From the NCBI RefSeq assembly GCF_036417845.1, contig NC_089981.1, positions 84,237,268 through 84,301,267 on the forward strand: 64,000 nucleotides of DNA. The letters are read 5' to 3'. The notes below the pieces were generated by a model. That model saw nothing but the letters and a program-made list of their open reading frames with translations. It did no database searches and had not been told where the DNA came from. Within the stretch, counting starts at the first letter, position 1, and the number at the start of each line of letters is the position of its first letter. The translations under genes were made by a program, and so were the position numbers. Positions 8,444 to 19,600 of this stretch are shown piece after piece. The DNA comes from Apteryx mantelli (Eukaryota > Chordata > Aves > Apterygiformes > Apterygidae).

Positions 8444-9928
8444 TTATAACAGGCTCCTGAGACGAACTTGCAGCCGCCTGAAGTCACGCAGTGCCTGAGC
8501 GTGGGCGTCCGGCTCCTGCGCCAGGCGCTGGAAGAGGTTGAGCGGGCTGGCCGTTTGGAAGGCCACTGGCAGAGGGACCTCTCTGGGCACCCTCTCGTTG
8601 CCTAGGAGGAAGTGGTGCAGCTGTTTGTCCTCCAGGCAGCGCTGCAGGTACTGCAGGATGCCATCCACCCGCTCCAGGAGATGTCCTCTGTGCCAACGTG
8701 ACAGAGGTATGACTGTGAGCAGGTGCATCAGCACTGTCTTCAAGCAGTAGGTGGAAAAGCCTGTGCCCTCCAGGAGACGGGCAAAGAGGTTCAGACATGT
8801 CAGGTGGCAACTGTCCTGGGGGGCCTGCCTGGCCACGAACCTGAAGAACAGCATCTCTGGAACAGCACAGCTCTCCAGCCACGTTGTGCTGCTGGGGAGG
8901 CCAGCCCTTGCCTGCTGGCTGGTCAGGAAAACTCTCGAGTCGCCTTGCTGCACGCCAAACAGTATCTCGATGGACAAGGACCTCCCGGAGACCTTTTCCA
9001 GACGGAGCTTGCAGGAGCGGGAAGAGGGCAGCACCGTCAGCCGGCAGCGGTGTGATGCAGGCAAAAGCAGCCAGGCGTTCATCGCTGTTAGCTGGAACCA
9101 GCAGGCAGTTTTCTCGACGTCCAGGTAGGAGTGGCTGCACAGGTATTGCAGGAGGCAGGGGCCCTGATTCCTGCCCAGCTCAGCCTCGGGGCGGTGCAGG
9201 AAGCACCGCACGTCGCCCAGCAGCTGCTGCCTCAAGCACACGCACTCCAGTTCCACGCGAACGCGGCCGTGCCTCGCCGGCAGCTCCCCACCAGCGCCCA
9301 GCTCCAGGTGAAAGCAGTGCCCAGTTGGTGGCTTCAGGGGCACGAGCAGGCTGTAGACGGTGTCCCAATGGGAGCTCCAGCCTTCGAAGGCGCTGCCCAC
9401 CCCGATGCATTGTTCCAGCCGTAGCAGAGGAGTATTCAAGGTGATGAGATGGCAGGCATGGAGCAGGTCGCCCACCAGCGCCTCCACCACCTTGCACCTT
9501 TTGGCCAGGTGCAGCACTGGCACCTGCATTTGCTGCATGAGAAACCTTCCCACATCCCATTCATTGACGGGGGCTTCCTCTTCCTCCTCACTGCTGGAGG
9601 AGCTCTCGTCACTGCTGCTCTCTGACTCGTCGGAATCGACCTCGGTGGCCATCCAGAAGAGCTCAAAGAGCAACACGAGGGCTCCAGGCAAGGCCCCAAA
9701 GGGCCACACCTCCCACATGGCCAAGAGCATATTTTTCAGGAAAAGTCTGCTCTGCAGCTTCTGAGTCATCTTATCAAGCTCCTGCTGCAGCCGAATCATC
9801 TCCTGCCTCAGCTGCTCTTCACGCTGCTGCATCCGCTGCTGCGTGGCCAGATCTATCTGGTCACCGACCTTCAGCGGGTGCGGAACAATGCCCAGCACAG
9901 CCAGGATGAGGACAATACCTCCAGCCAT
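8444..9928 (-). CDS. ITPRIPL1-like: ITPRIPL1-like protein, copy 3
   Basis: Intact 494-codon copy carrying the alternative coiled-coil haplotype L51/K57/R61 in place of F51/E57/G61, with E89, Q255 and C276. The predicted protein is identical to copy 4. The S-type upstream module and the intron 'ggcc' variant (gggccaagg) go with it. Confidence 0.9.
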   Translation of the reverse strand: MAGGIVLILAVLGIVPHPLKVGDQIDLATQQRMQQREEQLRQEMIRLQQELDKMTQKLQSRLFLKNMLLAMWEVWPFGALPGALVLLFELFWMATEVDSDESESSSDESSSSSEEEEEAPVNEWDVGRFLMQQMQVPVLHLAKRCKVVEALVGDLLHACHLITLNTPLLRLEQCIGVGSAFEGWSSHWDTVYSLLVPLKPPTGHCFHLELGAGGELPARHGRVRVELECVCLRQQLLGDVRCFLHRPEAELGRNQGPCLLQYLCSHSYLDVEKTACWFQLTAMNAWLLLPASHRCRLTVLPSSRSCKLRLEKVSGRSLSIEILFGVQQGDSRVFLTSQQARAGLPSSTTWLESCAVPEMLFFRFVARQAPQDSCHLTCLNLFARLLEGTGFSTYCLKTVLMHLLTVIPLSRWHRGHLLERVDGILQYLQRCLEDKQLHHFLLGNERVPREVPLPVAFQTASPLNLFQRLAQEPDAHAQALRDFRRLQVRLRSLL

Positions 9929-10651
9929 GGCCTAGAGGAGATGGGAGAGCAAGAGATGAGCCGGGCTGGGTGGGAGAGAGCTGGCGGACTGGGGGCAGGA
10001 GCCACAGGAGTGAAGGGGAAGGATGGGAGAAGGGCCAAGGGACCTTGGAGGCAGCAAGGACAGGGTTCGTGAGCGCTGCCTGAGCAGCAACGTGGTGGGG
10101 CCCAGGCTGCCAAGCCTGCCCTGAGGCCCAGCACTGTGGCCAGGCTTTGCCTTGGGAGGGGCAGGGGTGCCACAAGGGCAAGTGGCACTAGAGTGGGGAC
10201 TCCGGAGGAGTGACTCCCTGTGCCCCCGGGGGAGCAGTGTCCTGCAGAGCTGTGGGCGCCCCTCACATGCCCAACACGTCTCTGGGCACCCGGGGGCGCT
10301 GGGAGCCCCAGACGCCTCTATCCCTGGCCCCCAAGGCGGCAACGCCCCCACCCAACGCGCTCCTGTGTGCGGCTCAGCCCTAGCTGCAGTGCTAGAAAGC
10401 CCCGGGAGGGAGCCAGCGTTTGTGCCCCAGCCCTCGTCCCGCCCAGCCTTGCCCCCCTGCCGCACTCACCCTGCAGAGGCTGCTGCAGCCTGGGCTGGCC
10501 CAGGCCGTAGTGCTGGGGGCCCAGCAGCGCTGCGGGGCCGACGCCTGCGGGTGCCCTTGTGACGGCGCCCTCCCTTTGTGACTTGTCGTCTGCGCTGTCA
10601 CGGGGGCACAGCCCCTCTGCAGAGCCAGCCGGCCAGCCCTGGCCGTCATCC

Positions 10652-11673
10652 CCACCCCGCCTCAGCATGGGGTCCCGCATGGGCAGCCAGAGCTGAGGCC
10701 CCGGCACCCACCACCTGTGAGCCCATGCAGCAGCAGCACAGTGCACCTGTGGCCTCCCCTCATCAAGTGGGCAGAAGCACCCCCAAAAAAGCCCTTAACC
10801 CTTATGAGAACAAAGAAGAGGGTCTGTGGAAGGAGTTCCTCGACTTCCAAAGAGACGTTCAATATTTTCCGAGACAGGCGGATGGGCTCCAGCTCTTGTC
10901 ATCAAACAACGAGGAGCCTTTGGGAAGGGACAAACTAGAGGAAGTCCTGTCCTCCTTCCCATGAGGGGTTTGTTCATTCTGAACCTTGCAAACCTCCTCC
11001 TTCCTTCTTCTCCTCTTGGAGTTCTTCTGCTGAGGCAGGTCTTAGCCCTGCAAGTCCTGAGAACCAAGCCTGAGAACCAAACAAGGGTGTCCCCAGTGAG
11101 AGCAGCAGCTCTCCCATGACTCCTGTCTCGGGGCGACCACTTGCCCCCTCAAGTGCAGGCACGGGGGCTGGAGAGGCCACTCTATGGCCCGCCACTCTGG
11201 CACGCTGTTGCCTGTGGGGCAGCTGCTCCGCGGTTGCCAGAGCATGTCCGCTGGCCTAACCTGGGGCTGAAGGGACCTTGGTGAAGCGAAGGGGCCTCTT
11301 ACCACGCACGCTCATAGGACCACACTCCCGGCACTCCCCAGGCCCAGGCATCTCCCTGTGGGGTGCTGGTGGCCAGAGGATGGAGAGAGCGGGAGACTCC
11401 CCTCTGCCTGGGGGGGATACCTCCTCTCCCTTCTCTCCCTCTCAGGGGCCGTACCTGGGTCGGCCGCGGGCTAGAGCTCGTTGGTCACTTCCCCCTAATT
11501 GCCCTAGAGCTCTCCAGGGCCCAGAGAGCGCCCTGTGATGACGCTGTCCAGAAAGATTTGCCGCTGCAGACAACCACGCCACATGGGGGCTTTACCTCTA
11601 CAAAGAGCGATCGCTTCAGCTTGCTGCGAGATGCAGGCAATGCATGTTTGGGGGCGCAGCACTTGCCGCAGAC
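10652..11673. repeat. Module S, upstream region of copy 3
   Basis: 1,022 bp, full-length type with the tandem GAGAACCAA pair near 11070. Using five variable sites (v1 GC[G/A]GCAG, v2 GAGGG[T/A]CTG, v3 TTGCC[TG/CA]TGG, v4 CTCCC[G/A]GCA, v5 CAGGG[C/A]CCAG), its haplotype is A,T,TG,G,C. Confidence 0.85.
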
Positions 11674-12162
11674 CTTGCTGGCCATGCTAGCGCTGGCAGG
11701 GGTGCCCTAGCGCTGCCTGTTGAGCATGTGCAGCGTACATCTGATGCACCTCGGGAATGTCATCTGTGCGGCGCGCTTGCTGCTGTGAACTCGCTGTCTG
11801 GGACTGGGGCAAACAGGGCAGCCCGGTGTGTGCTAGTGTTTGTGAGTTCCGATCATCTCCCAGACTTGAGGAAATCTTGTGGGCATGTATCCCCGTGACG
11901 GGATGGGGCCCCATTCCCCACACAGTGTTGCCCTGACACTCACAGACAGAGTGCTCGTTAAAAGAGGCTAGTCTATTGGAATCTGTGCGTAGGCTAATGC
12001 TCCCGTGGGGAATGGGATGTCTCGAAAAGGCTGGGCAGTGGCTGTCCAGGTGATCACAGGGCCTCTGTCGCATGCCTCCTTGCAAGGGCGTCTTCAGCGG
12101 GATCGGGTGACATTGCTCAAACTGTGCTTTTGCTGAATTTCCGGAACCCTCTTCCAGCATGA

Positions 12163-13647
12163 TTATAACAGGCTCCTGAGACGAACTTGCAGCCGCCTGA
12201 AGTCACGCAGTGCCTGAGCGTGGGCGTCCGGCTCCTGCGCCAGGCGCTGGAAGAGGTTGAGCGGGCTGGCCGTTTGGAAGGCCACTGGCAGAGGGACCTC
12301 TCTGGGCACCCTCTCGTTGCCTAGGAGGAAGTGGTGCAGCTGTTTGTCCTCCAGGCAGCGCTGCAGGTACTGCAGGATGCCATCCACCCGCTCCAGGAGA
12401 TGTCCTCTGTGCCAACGTGACAGAGGTATGACTGTGAGCAGGTGCATCAGCACTGTCTTCAAGCAGTAGGTGGAAAAGCCTGTGCCCTCCAGGAGACGGG
12501 CAAAGAGGTTCAGACATGTCAGGTGGCAACTGTCCTGGGGGGCCTGCCTGGCCACGAACCTGAAGAACAGCATCTCTGGAACAGCACAGCTCTCCAGCCA
12601 CGTTGTGCTGCTGGGGAGGCCAGCCCTTGCCTGCTGGCTGGTCAGGAAAACTCTCGAGTCGCCTTGCTGCACGCCAAACAGTATCTCGATGGACAAGGAC
12701 CTCCCGGAGACCTTTTCCAGACGGAGCTTGCAGGAGCGGGAAGAGGGCAGCACCGTCAGCCGGCAGCGGTGTGATGCAGGCAAAAGCAGCCAGGCGTTCA
12801 TCGCTGTTAGCTGGAACCAGCAGGCAGTTTTCTCGACGTCCAGGTAGGAGTGGCTGCACAGGTATTGCAGGAGGCAGGGGCCCTGATTCCTGCCCAGCTC
12901 AGCCTCGGGGCGGTGCAGGAAGCACCGCACGTCGCCCAGCAGCTGCTGCCTCAAGCACACGCACTCCAGTTCCACGCGAACGCGGCCGTGCCTCGCCGGC
13001 AGCTCCCCACCAGCGCCCAGCTCCAGGTGAAAGCAGTGCCCAGTTGGTGGCTTCAGGGGCACGAGCAGGCTGTAGACGGTGTCCCAATGGGAGCTCCAGC
13101 CTTCGAAGGCGCTGCCCACCCCGATGCATTGTTCCAGCCGTAGCAGAGGAGTATTCAAGGTGATGAGATGGCAGGCATGGAGCAGGTCGCCCACCAGCGC
13201 CTCCACCACCTTGCACCTTTTGGCCAGGTGCAGCACTGGCACCTGCATTTGCTGCATGAGAAACCTTCCCACATCCCATTCATTGACGGGGGCTTCCTCT
13301 TCCTCCTCACTGCTGGAGGAGCTCTCGTCACTGCTGCTCTCTGACTCGTCGGAATCGACCTCGGTGGCCATCCAGAAGAGCTCAAAGAGCAACACGAGGG
13401 CTCCAGGCAAGGCCCCAAAGGGCCACACCTCCCACATGGCCAAGAGCATATTTTTCAGGAAAAGTCTGCTCTGCAGCTTCTGAGTCATCTTATCAAGCTC
13501 CTGCTGCAGCCGAATCATCTCCTGCCTCAGCTGCTCTTCACGCTGCTGCATCCGCTGCTGCGTGGCCAGATCTATCTGGTCACCGACCTTCAGCGGGTGC
13601 GGAACAATGCCCAGCACAGCCAGGATGAGGACAATACCTCCAGCCAT
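12163..13647 (-). CDS. ITPRIPL1-like: ITPRIPL1-like protein, copy 4
   Basis: Intact 494-codon copy with the L51/K57/R61 haplotype. Its protein equals that of copy 3, consistent with a recent local duplication or conversion. The S module upstream differs from that of copy 3 at several sites, so identity of the coding part does not extend through the control region. Confidence 0.9.
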   Translation of the reverse strand: MAGGIVLILAVLGIVPHPLKVGDQIDLATQQRMQQREEQLRQEMIRLQQELDKMTQKLQSRLFLKNMLLAMWEVWPFGALPGALVLLFELFWMATEVDSDESESSSDESSSSSEEEEEAPVNEWDVGRFLMQQMQVPVLHLAKRCKVVEALVGDLLHACHLITLNTPLLRLEQCIGVGSAFEGWSSHWDTVYSLLVPLKPPTGHCFHLELGAGGELPARHGRVRVELECVCLRQQLLGDVRCFLHRPEAELGRNQGPCLLQYLCSHSYLDVEKTACWFQLTAMNAWLLLPASHRCRLTVLPSSRSCKLRLEKVSGRSLSIEILFGVQQGDSRVFLTSQQARAGLPSSTTWLESCAVPEMLFFRFVARQAPQDSCHLTCLNLFARLLEGTGFSTYCLKTVLMHLLTVIPLSRWHRGHLLERVDGILQYLQRCLEDKQLHHFLLGNERVPREVPLPVAFQTASPLNLFQRLAQEPDAHAQALRDFRRLQVRLRSLL

Positions 13648-14370
13648 GGCCTAGAGGAGATGGGAGAGCAAGAGATGAGCCGGGCTGGGTGGGAGAGAGC
13701 TGGCGGACTGGGGGCAGGAGCCACAGGAGTGAAGGGGAAGGATGGGAGAAGGGCCAAGGGACCTTGGAGGCAGCAAGGACAGGGTTCGTGAGCGCTGCCT
13801 GAGCAGCAACGTGGTGGGGCCCAGGCTGCCAAGCCTGCCCTGAGGCCCAGCACTGTGGCCAGGCTTTGCCTTGGGAGGGGCAGGGGTGCCACAAGGGCAA
13901 GTGGCACTAGAGTGGGGACTCCGGAGGAGTGACTCCCTGTGCCCCCGGGGGAGCAGTGTCCTGCAGAGCTGTGGGCGCCCCTCACATGCCCAACACGTCT
14001 CTGGGCACCCGGGGGCGCTGGGAGCCCCAGACGCCTCTATCCCTGGCCCCCAAGGCGGCAACGCCCCCACCCAACGCGCTCCTGTGTGCGGCTCAGCCCT
14101 AGCTGCAGTGCTAGAAAGCCCCGGGAGGGAGCCAGCGTTTGCGCCCCAGCCCTCGTCCCGCCCAGCCTTGCCCCCCTGCCGCACTCACCCTGCAGAGGCT
14201 GCTGCAGCCTGGGCTGGCCCAGGCCGTAGTGCTGGGGGCCCAGCAGCGCTGCGGGGCCGACGCCTGCGGGTGCCCTTGTGACGGCGCCCTCCCTTTGTGA
14301 CTTGTCGTCTGCGCTGTCACGGGGGCACAGCCCCTCTGCAGAGCCAGCCGGCCAGCCCTGGCCGTCATCC

Positions 14371-15392
14371 CCACCCCGCCTCAGCATGGGGTCCCGCATG
14401 GGCAGCCAGAGCTGAGGCCCCGGCACCCACCACCTGTGAGCCCATGCGGCAGCAGCACAGTGCACCTGTGGCCTCCCCTCATCAAGTGGGCAGAAGCACC
14501 CCCAAAAAAGCCCTTAACCCTTATGAGAACAAAGAAGAGGGACTGTGGAAGGAGTTCCTCGACTTCCAAAGAGACGTTCAATATTTTCCGAGACAGGCGG
14601 ATGGGCTCCAGCTCTTGTCATCAAACAACGAGGAGCCTTTGGGAAGGGACAAACTAGAGGAAGTCCTGTCCTCCTTCCCATGAGGGGTTTGTTCATTCTG
14701 AACCTTGCAAACCTCCTCCTTCCTTCTTCTCCTCTTGGAGTTCTTCTGCTGAGGCAGGTCTTAGCCCTGCAAGTCCTGAGAACCAAGCCTGAGAACCAAA
14801 CAAGGGTGTCCCCAGTGAGAGCAGCAGCTCTCCCATGACTCCTGTCTCGGGGCGACCACTTGCCCCCTCAAGTGCAGGCACGGGGGCTGGAGAGGCCACT
14901 CTATGGCCCGCCACTCTGGCACGCTGTTGCCTGTGGGGCAGCTGCTCCGCGGTTGCCAGAGCATGTCCGCTGGCCTAACCTGGGGCTGAAGGGACCTTGG
15001 TGAAGCGAAGGGGCCTCTTACCACGCACGCTCATAGGACCACACTCCCGGCACTCCCCAGGCCCAGGCATCTCCCTGTGGGGTGCTGGTGGCCAGAGGAT
15101 GGAGAGAGCGGGAGACTCCCCTCTGCCTGGGGGGGATACCTCCTCTCCCTTCTCTCCCTCTCAGGGGCCGTACCTGGGTCGGCCGCGGGCTAGAGCTCGT
15201 TGGTCACTTCCCCCTAATTGCCCTAGAGCTCTCCAGGGACCAGAGAGCGCCCTGTGATGACGCTGTCCAGAAAGATTTGCCGCTGCAGACAACCACGCCA
15301 CATGGGGGCTTTACCTCTACAAAGAGCGATCGCTTCAGCTTGCTGCGAGATGCAGGCAATGCATGTTTGGGGGCGCAGCACTTGCCGCAGAC
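14371..15392. repeat. Module S, upstream region of copy 4
   Basis: 1,022 bp; haplotype at the five variable sites G,A,TG,G,A. It shares v5=A with the modules of copies 5 and 8 only. Confidence 0.85.
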
Positions 15393-15881
15393 CTTGCTGG
15401 CCATGCTAGCGCTGGCAGGGGTGCCCTAGCGCTGCCTGTTGAGCATGTGCAGCGTACATCTGATGCACCTCGGGAATGTCATCTGTGCGGCGCGCTTGCT
15501 GCTGTGAACTCGCTGTCTGGGACTGGGGCAAACAGGGCAGCCCGGTGTGTGCTAGTGTTTGTGAGTTCCGATCATCTCCCAGACTTGAGGAAATCTTGTG
15601 GGCATGTATCCCCGTGACGGGATGGGGCCCCATTCCCCACACAGTGTTGCCCTGACACTCACAGACAGAGTGCTCGTTAAAAGAGGCTAGTCTATTGGAA
15701 TCTGTGCGTAGGCTAATGCTCCCGTGGGGAATGGGATGTCTCGAAAAGGCTGGGCAGTGGCTGTCCAGGTGATCACAGGGCCTCTGTCGCATGCCTCCTT
15801 GCAAGGGCGTCTTCAGCGGGATCGGGTGACATCGCTCAAACTGTGCTTTTGCTGAATTTCCGGAACCCTCTTCCAGCATGA

Positions 15882-17366
15882 TTATAACAGGCTCCTGAGA
15901 CGAACTTGCAGCCGCCTGAAGTCACGCAGTGCCTGAGCGTGGGCGTCCGGCTCCTGCGCCAGGCGCTGGAAGAGGTTGAGCGGGCTGGCCGTTTGGAAGG
16001 CCACTGGCAGAGGGACCTCTCTGGGCACCCTCTCGTTGCCTAGGAGGAAGTGGTGCAGCTGTTTGTCCTCCAGGCAGCGCTGCAGGTACTGCAGGATGCC
16101 ATCCACCCGCTCCAGGAGATGTCCTCTGTGCCAACGTGACAGAGGTATGACTGTGAGCAGGTGCATCAGCACTGTCTTCAAGCAGTAGGTGGAAAAGCCT
16201 GTGCCCTCCAGGAGACGGGCAAAGAGGTTCAGACATGTCAGGTGGCAACTGTCCTGGGGGGCCTGCCTGGCCACGAACCTGAAGAACAGCATCTCTGGAA
16301 CAGCACAGCTCTCCAGCCACGTTGTGCTGCTGGGGAGGCCAGCCCTTGCCTGCTGGCTGGTCAGGAAAACTCTCGAGTCGCCTTGCTGCACGCCAAACAG
16401 TATCTCGATGGACAAGGACCTCCCGGAGACCTTTTCCAGACGGAGCTTGCAGGAGCGGGAAGAGGGCAGCACCGTCAGCCGGCAGCGGTGTGATGCAGGC
16501 AAAAGCAGCCAGGCGTTCATCACTGTTAGCTGGAACCAGCAGGCAGTTTTCTCGACGTCCAGGTAGGAGTGGCTGCACAGGTATTGCAGGAGGCAGGGGC
16601 CCTGATTCCTGCCCAGCTCAGCCTCGGGGCGGTGCAGGAAGCACCGCACGTCGCCCAGCAGCTGCTGCCTCAAGCACACGCACTCCAGTTCCACGCGAAC
16701 GCGGCCGTGCCTCGCCGGCAGCTCCCCACCAGCGCCCAGCTCCAGGTGAAAGCAGTGCCCAGTTGGTGGCTTCAGGGGCACGAGCAGGCTGTAGACGGTG
16801 TCCCAATGGGAGCTCCAGCCTTCGAAGGCGCTGCCCACCCCGATGCATTGTTCCAGCCGTAGCAGAGGAGTATTCAAGGTGATGAGATGGCAGGCATGGA
16901 GCAGGTCGCCCACCAGCGCCTCCACCACCTTGCACCTTTTGGCCAGGTGCAGCACTGGCACCTGCATTTGCTGCATGAGAAACCTTCCCACATCCCATTC
17001 ATTGACGGGGGCTTCCTCTTCCTCCTCACTGCTGGAGGAGCTCTCGTCACTGCTGCTCTCTGACTCGTCGAAATCGACCTCGGTGGCCATCCAGAAGAGC
17101 TCAAAGAGCAACACGAGGGCTCCAGGCAAGGCCCCAAAGGGCCACACCTCCCACATGGCCAAGAGCATATTTTTCAGGAAAAGTCCGCTCTGCAGCTCCT
17201 GAGTCATCTTATCAAACTCCTGCTGCAGCCGAATCATCTCCTGCCTCAGCTGCTCTTCACGCTGCTGCATCCGCTGCTGCGTGGCCAGATCTATCTGGTC
17301 ACCGACCTTCAGCGGGTGCGGAACAATGCCCAGCACAGCCAGGATGAGGACAATACCTCCAGCCAT
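15882..17366 (-). CDS. ITPRIPL1-like: ITPRIPL1-like protein, copy 5
   Basis: Intact 494-codon copy with F51/E57/G61, with F99 replacing Ser at the start of the acidic stretch (shared with copies 6 and 7) and a private V282. The intron carries the GTGACGGGG variant shared with copies 6, 7 and 14. The S module lies upstream. Confidence 0.9.
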   Translation of the reverse strand: MAGGIVLILAVLGIVPHPLKVGDQIDLATQQRMQQREEQLRQEMIRLQQEFDKMTQELQSGLFLKNMLLAMWEVWPFGALPGALVLLFELFWMATEVDFDESESSSDESSSSSEEEEEAPVNEWDVGRFLMQQMQVPVLHLAKRCKVVEALVGDLLHACHLITLNTPLLRLEQCIGVGSAFEGWSSHWDTVYSLLVPLKPPTGHCFHLELGAGGELPARHGRVRVELECVCLRQQLLGDVRCFLHRPEAELGRNQGPCLLQYLCSHSYLDVEKTACWFQLTVMNAWLLLPASHRCRLTVLPSSRSCKLRLEKVSGRSLSIEILFGVQQGDSRVFLTSQQARAGLPSSTTWLESCAVPEMLFFRFVARQAPQDSCHLTCLNLFARLLEGTGFSTYCLKTVLMHLLTVIPLSRWHRGHLLERVDGILQYLQRCLEDKQLHHFLLGNERVPREVPLPVAFQTASPLNLFQRLAQEPDAHAQALRDFRRLQVRLRSLL

Positions 17367-18089
17367 GGCCTAGAGGAGATGGGAGAGCAAGAGATGAGCC
17401 GGGCTGGGTGGGAGAGAGCTGGCGGACTGGGGGCAGGAGCCACAGGAGTGACGGGGAAGGATGGGAGAAGGGGCAAGGGACCTTGGAGGCAGCAAGGACA
17501 GGGTTCGTGAGCGCTGCCTGAGCAGCAACGTGGTGGGGCCCAGGCTGCCAAGCCTGCCCTGAGGCCCAGCACTGTGGCCAGGCTTTGCCTTGGGAGGGGC
17601 AGGGGTGCCACAAGGGCAAGTGGCACTAGAGTGGGGACTCCGGAGGAGTGACTCCCTGTGCCCCCGGGGGAGCAGTGTCCTGCAGAGCTGTGGGCGCCCC
17701 TCACATGCCCAACATGTCTCTGGGCACCCGGGGGCGCTGGGAGCCCCAGACGCCTCTATCCCTGGCCCCCAAGGCGGCAACGCCCCCACCCAACGCGCTC
17801 CTGTGTGCGGCTCAGCCCTAGCTGCAGTGATAGAAAGCCCCGGGAGGGAGCCAGCGTTTGTGCCCCAGCCCTCGTCCCGCCCAGCCTTGCCCCCCTGCCG
17901 CACTCACCCTGCAGAGGCTGCTGCAGCCTGGGCTGGCCCAGGCCGTAGTGCTGGGGGCCCAGCAGCGCTGCGGGGCCGATGCCTGCGGGTGCCCTTGTGA
18001 CGGCGCCCTCCCTTTGTGACTTGTCGTCTGCGCTGTCACGGGGGCACAGCCCCTCTGCAGAGCCAGCCGGCCAGCCCTGGCCGTCATCC

Positions 18090-19111
18090 CCACCCCGCCT
18101 CAGCATGGGGTCCCGCATGGGCAGCCAGAGCTGAGGCCCCGGCACCCACCACCTGTGAGCCCATGCGGCAGCAGCACAGTGCACCTGTGGCCTCCCCTCA
18201 TCAAGTGGGCAGAAGCACCCCCAAAAAAGCCCTTAACCCTTATGAGAACAAAGAAGAGGGACTGTGGAAGGAGTTCCTCGACTTCCAAAGAGACGTTCAA
18301 TATTTTCCGAGACAGGCGGATGGGCTCCAGCTCTTGTCATCAAACAACGAGGAGCCTTTGGGAAGGGACAAACTAGAGGAAGTCCTGTCCTCCTTCCCAT
18401 GAGGGGTTTGTTCATTCTGAACCTTGCAAACCTCCTCCTTCCTTCTTCTCCTCTTGGAGTTCTTCTGCTGAGGCAGGTCTTAGCCCTGCAAGTCCTGAGA
18501 ACCAAGCCTGAGAACCAAACAAGGGTGTCCCCAGTGAGAGCAGCAGCTCTCCCATGACTCCTGTCTCGGGGCGACCACTTGCCCCCTCAAGTGCAGGCAC
18601 GGGGGCTGGAGAGGCCACTCTATGGCCCGCCACTCTGGCACGCTGTTGCCCATGGGGCAGCTGCTCCGCGGTTGCCAGAGCATGTCCGCTGGCCTAACCT
18701 GGGGCTGAAGGGACCTTGGTGAAGCGAAGGGGCCTCTTACCACGCACGCTCATAGGACCACACTCCCGGCACTCCCCAGGCCCAGGCATCTCCCTGTGGG
18801 GTGCTGGTGGCCAGAGGATGGAGAGAGCGGGAGACTCCCCTCTGCCTGGGGGGGATACCTCCTCTCCCTTCTCTCCCTCTCAGGGGCCGTACCTGGGTCG
18901 GCCGCGGGCTAGAGCTCGTTGGTCACTTCCCCCTAATTGCCCTAGAGCTCTCCAGGGACCAGAGAGCGCCCTGTGATGACGCTGTCCAGAAAGATTTGCC
19001 GCTGCAGACAACCACGCCACATGGGGGCTTTACCTCTACAAAGAGCGATCGCTTCAGCTTGCTGCGAGATGCAGGCAATGCATGTTTGGGGGCGCAGCAC
19101 TTGCCGCAGAC
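18090..19111. repeat. Module S, upstream region of copy 5
   Basis: 1,022 bp; haplotype G,A,CA,G,A. The CA variant creates CCCATGG near 18650. Confidence 0.85.
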
Positions 19112-19600
19112 CTTGCTGGCCATGCTAGCGCTGGCAGGGGTGCCCTAGCGCTGCCTGTTGAGCATGTGCAGCGTACATCTGATGCACCTCGGGAATGTCA
19201 TCTGTGCGGCGCGCTTGCTGCTGTGAACTCGCTGTCTGGGACTGGGGCAAACAGGGCAGCCCGGTGTGTGCTAGTGTTTGTGAGTTCCGATCATCTCCCA
19301 GACTTGAGGAAATCTTGTGGGCATGTATCCCCGTGACGGGATGGGGCCCCATTCCCCACACAGTGTTGCCCTGACACTCACAGACAGAGTGCTCGTTAAA
19401 AGAGGCTAGTCTATTGGAATCTGTGCGTAGGCTAATGCTCCCGTGGGGAATGGGATGTCTCGAAAAGGCTGGGCAGTGGCTGTCCAGGTGATCACAGGGC
19501 CTCTGTCGCATGCCTCCTTGCAAGGGCGTCTTCAGCGGGATCGGGTGACATCGCTCAAACTGTGCTTTTGCTGAATTTCCGGAACCCTCTTCCAGCATGA